Shown here piece after piece: positions 17,564 through 25,570 of a DNA stretch of 53,010 bases. The notes beneath the pieces were generated by a model. The model saw only the letters and a program-made list of their open reading frames with translations, did not search any database and was not told the origin of the DNA. Every line of letters begins with the position of its first letter. Position 1 is the first letter of the stretch. Source of the stretch: Aurantimonas coralicida (GTDB lineage Bacteria > Pseudomonadota > Alphaproteobacteria > Rhizobiales > Rhizobiaceae); assembly GCA_011050685.1 (NCBI GenBank), contig DRFF01000066.1:1-53010 (forward strand), read 5' to 3'. The position numbers and the translations under genes were made by a program.

Positions 17564-19339
17564 CTAGATCCCTTGCTGCTGGAGCCACAATTCGAGAAGC
17601 GCGACCTGCCAGAGTTCCGAGCCGCGCAGCGGCGTAATGTGGGCGGCCGGATCGGCGAACAGCGTTTCGAGATAGTCGCCGCGGAACAAGCCACGCGATT
17701 TGGCGCTTTCGGAGGTCAGCGTATCACGCACCATGTCGAGATAGGGGCCGGAGATGTATTTGAGCTGCGGAACCGGGAAATAACCCTTCTTGCGGTCGAT
17801 CACCGCCGACGGGACGATCTGACGCGCGACTTCCTTGAGGACACCCTTGCCGTCCTGCTTCAGCTTTTCGGCCGCCGGCACGCGCGCCGCGAGTTCCACC
17901 AGTTCGTGGTCGAGGAAGGGCACCCGCGCTTCCAATCCCCAGGCCATGGTCATGTTGTCGACCCGCTTGACCGGATCGTCGACCAGCATGACGTGGGCGT
18001 CGATCCTCAGCGCCTTGTCGACGGGGTTTTCCGCGCCCGGCATGGCGAAATGCCGTTCGACGAATTCGCGGCTGACGTCAGTTTCGGTGTGCCATTCCGG
18101 CGAAATGTGGCTCAGCAGCCGCTCATGCGAGCGGTCGAAGAAGGCATGGCTGTAGGCGGCGAGCGAATCATTGGCGCCGACCATCGGCGGATACCAGTGA
18201 TAGCCGCCGAAGATTTCGTCGGCACCCTGGCCGGACTGGACCACCTTGATGTGCTTGGAGACCTCGCGCGACAAGAGGTAGAAGCCGACATTGTCGTAGG
18301 AGACCATCGGTTCCGACATCGCCGCGATGGTGCCGGGCAGATGCTCCATCAGTTCCGAGCCGGGCACGAAGATCTTGTGGTGCTCGGTGCCGTAGTGATT
18401 GGCGATCAGGTCGGAGAATTCGAACTCGTTGCCGACCTCGCCATTGGCGTCCTCGAAACCGATCGAGAAGGTGTTGAGATCGTTCTGCCCGGCCTCTGCC
18501 AGAAGCCCGACGATCAGCGAGGAATCGACGCCGCCCGATAAAAGCACCCCGACCGGAACGTCGGCGACCATGCGGCGGGCGACAGCGGTCTTGAGCGATT
18601 CCAGCACCATGTCGCGCCAGTCGTCGGAGGACAACTTGTCGTCGCCGGGGCGCGGTCCGAATTCGGGCGCCCAGTACATATCGTCGTCGAAGCTGCCGTC
18701 CGCCTCGATCAGCCGGGTCGTCGCCGGGGGGAGCTTGCGAACGCCCTTGAGAATAGTCAGCGGCGGCGGCACCACGGCGTGGAACGTCATGTAGTGATGC
18801 AGCGCCTCGCGGTCGATCGCGGTATCGACGTCGCCGGTCTTCAGGATCGCCGGCAACGACGAGGCGAAATAGAGGCGCCCGGCGTTCTGCGACAGGTAGA
18901 GCGGCTTGATGCCGAAACGGTCGCGAGCAAGCAGCACCCGGCCAGAGTCGCGCTCGTGGATGGCGAAGGCGAACATGCCGTGGAAGCGCTTGACGCAATC
19001 GCGTCCCCAGGCGTGATAGGCCTTGAGGATGACCTCCGTGTCGCCATGCGAGAAGAAGCGATAGCCCTTGCCTTCGAGCTCCTTGCGCAGCTCCGGATAG
19101 TTATAGATGCAGCCGTTGAAGGCGATGGTGAGCCCGAGTTCGGGGTCGACCATCGGCTGCTCGGCCTTTTCGGAAAGGTCGATGATCTTCAGCCGCCGGT
19201 GGCCGAGGCCGACCCGGCCCCGCATCACCTGACCCGACCCGTCCGGCCCGCGCGGAGCCAGGCAGTCGCCCATGCGCTGAAGCCGCTCGGCCGAGGCCTT
19301 TTGCCCGTCGAACCGGATTTCACCGCAGATGCCGCACAT
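17564..19339 (-). CDS. asnO: N-acetylglutaminylglutamine amidotransferase (asparagine synthase family, AsnO)
   Basis: A 591-residue asparagine-synthase-like enzyme. Cys2 after the initiator Met (MCGICGEI) is the class II glutamine amidotransferase nucleophile. The synthase domain carries the PP-loop LLSGGVDSSLIVGLL near residue 265 and the QGADEIFGGYHWYP segment. Its place upstream of ngg and an M42 peptidase identifies it as the amidotransferase of NAGGN synthesis rather than a housekeeping AsnB. It amidates the dipeptide using glutamine and ATP. GGAGG precedes the ATG at 19339. The operon is expected to respond to osmotic stress (family knowledge); I found no convincing EcfG promoter upstream. 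Confidence 0.93.
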   Translation of the reverse strand: MCGICGEIRFDGQKASAERLQRMGDCLAPRGPDGSGQVMRGRVGLGHRRLKIIDLSEKAEQPMVDPELGLTIAFNGCIYNYPELRKELEGKGYRFFSHGDTEVILKAYHAWGRDCVKRFHGMFAFAIHERDSGRVLLARDRFGIKPLYLSQNAGRLYFASSLPAILKTGDVDTAIDREALHHYMTFHAVVPPPLTILKGVRKLPPATTRLIEADGSFDDDMYWAPEFGPRPGDDKLSSDDWRDMVLESLKTAVARRMVADVPVGVLLSGGVDSSLIVGLLAEAGQNDLNTFSIGFEDANGEVGNEFEFSDLIANHYGTEHHKIFVPGSELMEHLPGTIAAMSEPMVSYDNVGFYLLSREVSKHIKVVQSGQGADEIFGGYHWYPPMVGANDSLAAYSHAFFDRSHERLLSHISPEWHTETDVSREFVERHFAMPGAENPVDKALRIDAHVMLVDDPVKRVDNMTMAWGLEARVPFLDHELVELAARVPAAEKLKQDGKGVLKEVARQIVPSAVIDRKKGYFPVPQLKYISGPYLDMVRDTLTSESAKSRGLFRGDYLETLFADPAAHITPLRGSELWQVALLELWLQQQGI

Positions 19340-19568
19340 TTTGCCTCCGAACCGTCATGCCCTGCGCCGCGAGCCCGAAAACGGCCTTTGGCAAAATCTC
19401 CTGATCCGAGATCATATAGGCAGCGGCCCGCAACATGAACCGCAACGGCCGAATTTCTTCCGCGCCGCAAAAAGGCCCGCGAGAGAGAATGAGGGCTCCA
19501 CGGCCGGCCGGGGGATCGGCGAGCGGGATCATGCCGCTCAAAGGCACCAGATCAACGCGGCTTGGCCA

Positions 19569-20843
19569 TCATTCTATGCCAATGGTTTCGGCTATCGCGT
19601 CGCCGACCCTGCCATATGCTTCTTCGCTGTAATGGGCGCCGACCGGCGGGAAGTCGTCCAGGCCATTCCTGTCGATGAGTGGGCGTGCGTCGAGCAGCTT
19701 GTAGTCGCGGGTTCCGGACCGCTCTTTCGCGTAGGCGGTGACGAAGTCGAGATAGGTGTCCGTGCGCCAATCCGAGCGCCAGTATTCCGAACCCGGCAGC
19801 AGTGCGATCACCGGGACGCAGGTGCCGTCGCACTGCTCGAACAGGGCGTCGATGGCCGCGCGGGTGGCGTCGGGCGTGGTGAGCGGCTCTTCTGTCTCGG
19901 ACTGCCCGATTGTCGCACGCATGCCGCGGAGCGCCCTCAGCTTGACGAGGCCGGCGATTTTCTCGCGACTGTCGATCTGCTGGACGTACTGGCTGAAGGC
20001 GCTTCCGAGTGTCGCGTTTTCCTGGGCCGAGAAATCCGCCTTCACCTGCTCCTGGATGTCCGGAAAGGTCAGGTCGACGCGGTCGCAGTCGAGCTTCGGG
20101 TTGAGGCCCGATGTCGGCTCCATCAGCGGTCGGATCGCGCGATAGAAGTCGCGCCCCTGCTGGTCGATTCCCGAACGGCTGTAATGGACTGCCGGCGCAC
20201 GATCACGCTGGCTGTAAGGGTCGTTGGCGGGAATGCGGACGTTGTCATTGGGAAAGAACACGAGCACCACGTAGGACGGCTCGACCAGCGGGACGAAGGT
20301 CTCGAGCAGCGCCCGGTAGTGATTGGGACCGTTGCTGGCCGTGCCGACATTCAGGACGTTTTCGCCGAGTCTCTCGGCGACCCGGTTCGACAGGACATAG
20401 GGTTCGCTGACGCAGGCCCCCTGGACGAAGGAATCGCCGACGAACAGGACGTCGACGGGCCGGTCCCAGTTTTCATCGTCATTGCGAAAGCCGAAGCGGT
20501 CGCTGGTGTATTGCACGAAGCCATAGCCCTCGTTGCAATAGGCCGTGGCCGTGCGCGGAATCGGGCCGAGCGGCAAAAAGCCGGTGCTCTCCGAGACCGA
20601 CCGGTATCGCTCCTGCTGCAGAAGGTCGGGATAAAAGACCTGCACATGATCCTGCGACAGGCATTGGCGGAAATAGGCGGAGTCGACCGCGCGTGCCTTC
20701 GCCTCCAGGCGCCGACGTTCCTGTTCCGGTTGCGCCCGGCGGAAATTGTCGAAGTCGAGATAGAGATTGGCAAGAAATAGGCTGCCGGCGAGCAGCACGC
20801 TATTGACGAACAGGATGGCGGCCCAGCGCTTAGTCGAGCTCAT
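19569..20843 (-). CDS. Membrane-anchored SGNH/GDSL-like hydrolase of the carbamoyltransferase cassette
   Basis: A 424-residue protein starting MSSTKRWAAILFVNSVLLAG, so one N-terminal membrane anchor with the bulk likely periplasmic. SGNH-type blocks are visible: VLFVGDSFVQGA (Asp137-Ser138), NVGTASNGPNHY (Gly and Asn of block II), FFPNDNVR near 197-203 and a late GAHYS (His404). Such enzymes hydrolyse or transfer acyl groups on carbohydrates, lipids or peptides; no substrate can be named. It is the last gene of the cassette, and its start overlaps the carbamoyltransferase stop by 14 bases, which argues for coupled expression. Related proteins are known to me only as uncharacterised neighbours of carbamoyltransferases. 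Confidence 0.8.
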   Translation of the reverse strand: MSSTKRWAAILFVNSVLLAGSLFLANLYLDFDNFRRAQPEQERRRLEAKARAVDSAYFRQCLSQDHVQVFYPDLLQQERYRSVSESTGFLPLGPIPRTATAYCNEGYGFVQYTSDRFGFRNDDENWDRPVDVLFVGDSFVQGACVSEPYVLSNRVAERLGENVLNVGTASNGPNHYRALLETFVPLVEPSYVVLVFFPNDNVRIPANDPYSQRDRAPAVHYSRSGIDQQGRDFYRAIRPLMEPTSGLNPKLDCDRVDLTFPDIQEQVKADFSAQENATLGSAFSQYVQQIDSREKIAGLVKLRALRGMRATIGQSETEEPLTTPDATRAAIDALFEQCDGTCVPVIALLPGSEYWRSDWRTDTYLDFVTAYAKERSGTRDYKLLDARPLIDRNGLDDFPPVGAHYSEEAYGRVGDAIAETIGIE

Positions 20844-22673
20844 AGGCCTCCCGATAGGAAGCGTTCCCGGCCACGGTCTGCTCTTCCTTGAACAACAGGC
20901 AATTGCCGATCGCCAGGACATCCAGACCGGTTCCCATGAAACACCGGAAGGCATCCTGCGGGGTATTGACGATCGGCTCGCCGCGGACATTGAACGAGGT
21001 GTTGACCAGGACCGGGCAGCCAGTCTGTGCGTTGAACGCGCTCAGCAAGGCGTGAAAGCGCGGATTCGTGTCGGCGCTGACGGTCTGGATGCGGGCCGAA
21101 TAGTCGACATGGGTGACGGCCGGAATCTCCGAGCGGGCGACATTCAGCTTGTCGATCCCGAACAGGCTGTTTTCGCTTTCCGACATCGCCCGCCGCCGCG
21201 ATGTGCGGACATCGGCCACCAACAGCATGTAGGGGCTGTCGCTTTCGATCTCGAACCATTCGCCGACATGTTCGCGCAGGACAGCCGGCGCGAACGGCCG
21301 GAAGCTCTCGCGAAACTTGACCTTCAGATTGAGCGTCTTCTGCATCTGCTCCGAGCGGGGGTCGGCCAGGATCGAGCGTCCGCCAAGGGCCCGCGGGCCG
21401 AATTCCATCCGCCCCTGGAACCAGCCGACCGCCTTGCCGCTGGCGAGTTCGGTTGCCACGGAGGTCGCCAAGGCATCCGATTCCGTGACCGCATAGACGG
21501 CGCCGCATGCGTCGAGAGCGGCTTCGATCGCTTCTTGCGAAAACTCCGGGCCGACATAAGCGCCGCGCATGGCGTCCGGCGTCTCCGGCTGCCGCGGCTG
21601 GCCCAGTTCGCAGTGCCAGGCGGCGAGGGCGGCCCCGACGGAGCCACCGGCGTCGCCGGCCGCCGGCTGAATCCAGATGTCGTCGAACCGGCCGTCGCGC
21701 AGGATCTTGCCATTCGCGACGCAGTTCAACGCGACCCCGCCGGCCAGGCAGAGATTGCGGATGTTGAATTCCTCCGCCAGGGAGCGGGTCATGCGCAGGA
21801 CGATCTCTTCGGTCACCGCCTGGAGCGATGCCGCGATGTCCATATGAAATTGCGTGAGACGATCGGTTTCGGGATTGCGCCTCGGCTGACCGAACAATGC
21901 CGCGAAGGCCGGGCCGGGCCGGTCATGGTCAGGCCGGTCGCGTAGGTGAAATAGCTCTGGTCGAGACGGAACGAGCCGTCCGGCTTCACGTCGACCAGCT
22001 TTTCCAGGATGAGGTCGGCGAAACGCGGTTCGCCATAGGGCGCCAGGCCCATGACCTTGTACTCGCCGCTGTTGACCTTGAAGCCGAGATAATAGGTGAA
22101 GGCGGAATAGAGCAGGCCGAGCGAATGGGGGAAATGCAGCTCCCGGATCGTTTCCAGCTTGTTACCGCGGCCGATCGAGACGCTGGTCGTTGCCCATTCG
22201 CCGACACCGTCCATGGTCAGCACCAGCGCTTCGTCGAACGGCGAGGGGAAGAAGGCGCTCGCCGCGTGGCCCTGATGATGTTCCGCGAACAGGAGCTTCT
22301 TGCGGCATGATTTGTCGGCGCCGGCGTCCTGCAACTCGTCGCCGATCATCGATTTCATGAACAGCTTCTCGCGAAGCCAGATCGGGATCGCCCGGCGAAA
22401 CGATCCGAATCCTTGCGGCGCATAGGTCAGATAGGTCTCGATCAGCCGTTCGAACTTGAGGAAGGGCTTATCGTGAAACGCGAAATGATCGACGTCGTCG
22501 ATCGATATCCCGGCCTCGGCCAGGACGTAGTCCAGGGCCCGTCGCGGAAAGCGCGGATCGTGCTTCTTGCGCGAGAAACGCTCTTCCTGGGCCGCGGCCA
22601 CCAGCCGCCCGTCCACGACGATCGCGGCGGCGCTGTCGTGGAAATAGGCCGACAGCCCTACGATGACCGTCAT
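20830..22673 (-). pseudogene. NodU/CmcH-family carbamoyltransferase split by a +5 frameshift
   Basis: Two overlapping frames encode complementary halves of one carbamoyltransferase. The N-terminal half (from ATG 22673) has GLSAYFHDSAAAIV, EERFSRKKHDPRFP and the metal-site HHQGHAASAFFPSPFDEA. The C-terminal half (from about 21897) has GGVALNCVANGKI, FGPRALGGRSIL and LVNTSFNVRGEPIV. The break lies in a tandem GGCCG triplet on the plus strand (21907-21921). Removing one five-base unit restores a continuous 612-residue protein reading TGPAFAALFGQP across the join. As it stands, the first half ends with an aberrant tail at 21813. The family transfers a carbamoyl group from carbamoyl phosphate to a hydroxyl of sugars or natural products. 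It could be an inactive allele, a phase-variable gene or a sequencing error. Confidence 0.85.
21907..21921. repeat. Three-copy pentanucleotide repeat at the carbamoyltransferase frameshift
   Basis: GGCCG occurs three times in a row (CGGCC on the coding strand). With two copies the carbamoyltransferase reads through in frame; with the three seen it shifts by five bases. Short tandem repeats of this kind are prone to slippage in replication and to errors in assembly. Confidence 0.9.
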
Positions 22674-22674
22674 C

Positions 22675-22824
22675 TTAGAACAGCGTGTAGATAAAGGGGG
22701 CAACAGCCGAGCCTTGCGTGATGACCAACAGGCCACCAAACAAGAAGAGCGTGATGAAGGCCGGAAAGAGCCAGTATTTCTTGCGCTTTCCCATGAAATG
22801 AAAAAATTCGACGATGAACGACAT
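22675..22824 (-). CDS. DUF5989-like 49-residue membrane protein of the carbamoyltransferase cassette
   Basis: A 49-codon gene: MSFIVEFFHFMGKRKKYWLF, then one hydrophobic helix (FITLFLFGGLLVI), then TQGSAVAPFIYTLF and stop. The layout of an aromatic N-terminus, a KRKKYW basic patch, one helix and a GSAVAPFIYTLF end matches the tiny DUF5989 proteins found next to NodU-type carbamoyltransferases and SxtJ-like proteins (from memory). It sits exactly between the two: nine bases after the SxtJ-like stop and one base before the carbamoyltransferase ATG. That spacing and the conserved tail support a real gene despite its size. The role is unknown; a single-pass membrane partner of the carbamoyltransferase is a reasonable guess. 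Confidence 0.85.
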   Translation of the reverse strand: MSFIVEFFHFMGKRKKYWLFPAFITLFLFGGLLVITQGSAVAPFIYTLF

Positions 22825-22833
22825 GGCTTTTCC

Positions 22834-23238
22834 TCAGAACTGGCGATCCATGGCGCCGGGTTGTTCGTCGCGTTCGATCCAGTAACTCGTCGCCGACTTG
22901 TCGAAACGCCGGTTCATCTTGTCGATCCCGGCCGCGCGCAGAAACAGTCCGGTGGGTAGCACCACGACCGCATAGAGTAGCGTCATCACCACCGGTGACA
23001 CGATATGGCCGAGCAATATGCCGAGGCGCGACCAATACCGGTTGGGCAGGGCGAAAATGGCGGGCCGAGCGAAGGCGAGGATGAAAAAACCGGCGGACAG
23101 GAACGCTGCCCACAGCCGAATGGAACCGCCGGACAGGAGCGGCCAGAGGCTGACGAGCAACAGGACGGCGCCGAAGGTGAGCGCGAAGCTCCGCTCCGAC
23201 GATACCTTGGCGTCCGCATAGCTTTGATTATCGAACAA
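22834..23238 (-). CDS. SxtJ-family small membrane protein
   Basis: About 134 residues with an N-terminal RSFALTFGAVLLLVSLWPLLSGG helix, a second helix pair (LWAAFLSAGFFILAFARPAIFALP) and a LGHIVSPVVMTLLYAVVVLPTGLFLR helix pair. The C-terminal KSATSYWIERD segment is typical of the SxtJ family, named from the saxitoxin cluster but widespread beside carbamoyltransferases (each stretch is contained within residues 10-130). Function is unknown. No ATG fits: the frame opens with TTG codons at 23304 and 23238. I chose 23238, which has GGAAAG a few bases upstream, but the start is uncertain. It is the first gene of the cassette and lies downstream of kdgK in the same direction. Confidence 0.78.
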   Translation of the reverse strand: MFDNQSYADAKVSSERSFALTFGAVLLLVSLWPLLSGGSIRLWAAFLSAGFFILAFARPAIFALPNRYWSRLGILLGHIVSPVVMTLLYAVVVLPTGLFLRAAGIDKMNRRFDKSATSYWIERDEQPGAMDRQF

Positions 23239-23354
23239 GACTGTCTTTCCGCTCAGGCCGTGACTGTCATCCGGTCTGTAGCGAACCGGGCGTCGGCAAG
23301 TCAATCTTCAGGATCCTCGCCGGTCGCCTTCCGCCGGAGTTCGGATTGCCGACC

Positions 23355-24260
23355 CTATCGCATCAAGGCGCCGTAATGCTGGACGACCTGCGCGGCCAGC
23401 GCATGACCCTTGCGCGCGGCCTCCACCGGCGGCAGGCCACCGAGGCGGGCGGCGAGATAGGCGGCGCTGAAGCTGTCGCCGGCGCCGGTCGTATCGAGCG
23501 GCTGCGTGACGGTCTCGGCGGCGACCTGTTGACGCGTATCGGCATCAGCGACGAGGGCCGGCTCAGGTCCGTCCTTGACCACCACTTCGCCGGCACCGAG
23601 GCCGAGATAACGCTCCGCCGTCTCGGCCGGCGAGGCATCGCCGAACGCGGCTTCCTCGTCGGGAAAGCTCGGCAGGCAGATCGTCGAGACACCGGCCGCC
23701 GCTTCGATCGCCCGGCGCAGCTCGGCGGGATCGGGCCAGAGGCGTGGGCGGATATTGGGGTCGAAGGCGACGGCTTTCCCGGCGGCCTTCGCCGCGCCGA
23801 GCTTTTCGAGCAGCGCGTTTCGATCCGTGGCCGGCAGGATCGCCAGGGTGATGCCGGAAAAATAGAAGGCGTCGCCGTCCGCGAACGCCGCTTCGAGGTG
23901 GCCGGGATCGGCGGCGAGTTGCTTCGCCGCGCTGGTGTCGCGCCAATAGGAGAAGCTGCGCTCGGCGCCGTCGAGATGGATCATGTAGAGCCCCGGCATG
24001 GCCCCATCGATGCGCCGCACGAGGTCCGTCTCGATATCGGCCTCGGCGAAAAATGCGAGCATCTCGTCGGATGTCGTGTCGGTGCCGAGCGCGGTCAGAT
24101 AGGCGACCCGCCAGTCCGCGCCGAGTTCACGGCGAAGATACCAGGCGGTGTTGAAGGTGTCGCCGGCAAAGCCCTTGCGGTAGAGACCCTCTCCGGCCGC
24201 GGCGAGCTCGATCATGCATTCGCCGATGGCGGCGATACGGCGGGTCGATGTGGCGGTCAC
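23355..24260 (-). CDS. kdgK: PfkB-family sugar kinase, probable 2-keto-3-deoxygluconate kinase
   Basis: A 301-residue ribokinase-fold protein beginning with a GTG that overlaps the uxuA stop (GTGA). Family marks are IGECMIEL at the N-terminus, GGxGDTFNTAxYLxR-like FAGDTFNTAWYLRR near 31-44, VAFDPNIRPRLW near 163-174 and the catalytic DTTGAGDSFSAAYLA near 260-274. The GECMIEL and DTFNTA features are typical of KdgK, which phosphorylates 2-keto-3-deoxygluconate. Being coupled to mannonate dehydratase supports that role in hexuronate breakdown, since UxuA makes KDG. The KDPG aldolase and upstream hexuronate isomerase genes are not in the window. Confidence 0.88.
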   Translation of the reverse strand: MTATSTRRIAAIGECMIELAAAGEGLYRKGFAGDTFNTAWYLRRELGADWRVAYLTALGTDTTSDEMLAFFAEADIETDLVRRIDGAMPGLYMIHLDGAERSFSYWRDTSAAKQLAADPGHLEAAFADGDAFYFSGITLAILPATDRNALLEKLGAAKAAGKAVAFDPNIRPRLWPDPAELRRAIEAAAGVSTICLPSFPDEEAAFGDASPAETAERYLGLGAGEVVVKDGPEPALVADADTRQQVAAETVTQPLDTTGAGDSFSAAYLAARLGGLPPVEAARKGHALAAQVVQHYGALMR

Positions 24261-25453
24261 GACGCGCTTCCTTCCAGGGCTTCGATGGCGGCCATGACGC
24301 CGCGCAGTTCAGCGAGACCCCGCATCCGCCCGATCACCGGATATCCGGGATGCGTGCCCCGGCCGATGTCGGAGAGAAGCTCGTGGCCGTGGTCGGGCCG
24401 CATCGGGATTTGCCAGTCGGCGCGGCCCTCGGCCCGGCGGCGGCGTTCCTCGCCCATCAGCACGCGCACCAGCGCCACCATGTCGGTGTCGCCGGCCAGA
24501 TGATCCGCCTCCTCGAAGGAGCCGTCGGCATCCTTGGCGACGTTGCGCAGATGCGCGAAATGGATCTTGTCGGCGAACCGCCTGGCGATACCCGGCACGT
24601 CGTTGGCGGGGTTGGCGCCCAGCGAACCCGAGCAGAGCGTCAGCCCGTTGGCGGGCGAGGGCACGGCGTCGAGCACGAAGGCGATGTCCTCGGCATTGGA
24701 GACGATGCGCGGCAGGCCGAAGAGTGGTCGCGGCGGATCGTCGGGATGGACGCAAAGCCGGATGCCGGCCGCCTCTGCCGTGGGGATGACGGCTTCGAGG
24801 AAGCGTTTGAAGTTGGCGCGGACGTCGTCGCGGGTCACGCCGTCGTAGCGCTTCAGGATCTCCCGGAGCCCCGGAACGTCGTAGCGCGCATAGGCACCCG
24901 GCAGGCCGGCCATGATCGCGGCGAGAAGCCGGTCGCGATCGGCTGAATCCGAGGCATCGAACCACGCCTTGGCACGGGCCAGAACGTCCGGCGAGGCCTC
25001 CTCCGCCGCGCCGGGCCGCTCCAGCATGAACACGTCGAAGGCGGCGTATTCGTGCAGGTTGAAGCGCAGGCTCGTACCGCCACCGGCCAGTGGCGCGGCC
25101 AGTTCGGTGCGGGTCCAGTCGAGCAGCGGCATGAAATTGTAGCAGACCGTTTCGATGCCGCGGGCGGCGAGATTGCGCAGCGACTGCCGGTAGGTCTCGA
25201 ACAGCGGCTCCAGATCGCCGTCGCCGAGCTTGATTCGCTCGTGCACCGGCAGGCTTTCGACGACGCGCCAGGTCAGGCCCAGCGACGTATCCGCTTCGAT
25301 CAGGGCCTGGCGGGCCGCGATCGCCTCCACGGTCCAGACCTCGCCATAGGGGATCTCGTGCAGGGCATTGACGATGCCGCGGGCCCCGGTCTGGCGGATT
25401 TCGGCCAGAGCGATCTTGTCGGCCGGCCCGAACCAGCGCCACATCTCCTGCAT
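24257..25453 (-). CDS. uxuA: Mannonate dehydratase
   Basis: A 398-residue TIM-barrel enzyme. N-terminal MWRWFGPADKIAL, the YNFMPLLDWTRTEL segment near 105-118, LCVHPDDPPRPLFGLPRIVS and the C-terminal RPDHGHELL stretch are standard UxuA motifs (His, Asp and Cys metal ligands). It dehydrates D-mannonate to 2-keto-3-deoxygluconate in the cytoplasm. AGGGGG precedes the ATG at 25453. It is co-transcribed with kdgK, whose start overlaps its stop by four bases. It is divergent from the FNR-type regulator at 25571, which need not regulate it. Confidence 0.95.
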   Translation of the reverse strand: MQEMWRWFGPADKIALAEIRQTGARGIVNALHEIPYGEVWTVEAIAARQALIEADTSLGLTWRVVESLPVHERIKLGDGDLEPLFETYRQSLRNLAARGIETVCYNFMPLLDWTRTELAAPLAGGGTSLRFNLHEYAAFDVFMLERPGAAEEASPDVLARAKAWFDASDSADRDRLLAAIMAGLPGAYARYDVPGLREILKRYDGVTRDDVRANFKRFLEAVIPTAEAAGIRLCVHPDDPPRPLFGLPRIVSNAEDIAFVLDAVPSPANGLTLCSGSLGANPANDVPGIARRFADKIHFAHLRNVAKDADGSFEEADHLAGDTDMVALVRVLMGEERRRRAEGRADWQIPMRPDHGHELLSDIGRGTHPGYPVIGRMRGLAELRGVMAAIEALEGSAS

Positions 25454-25570
25454 ATGTCCCCCTGTTGGCCGTTGGAATCAGGTGTCAGCCCGCTTGCCCG
25501 TCCGTTCGATAGCAAACAGGGTTTGAACCGCAAGCCTATCTTCTTTAACACTGCCGCTGGGAGGAATGGC

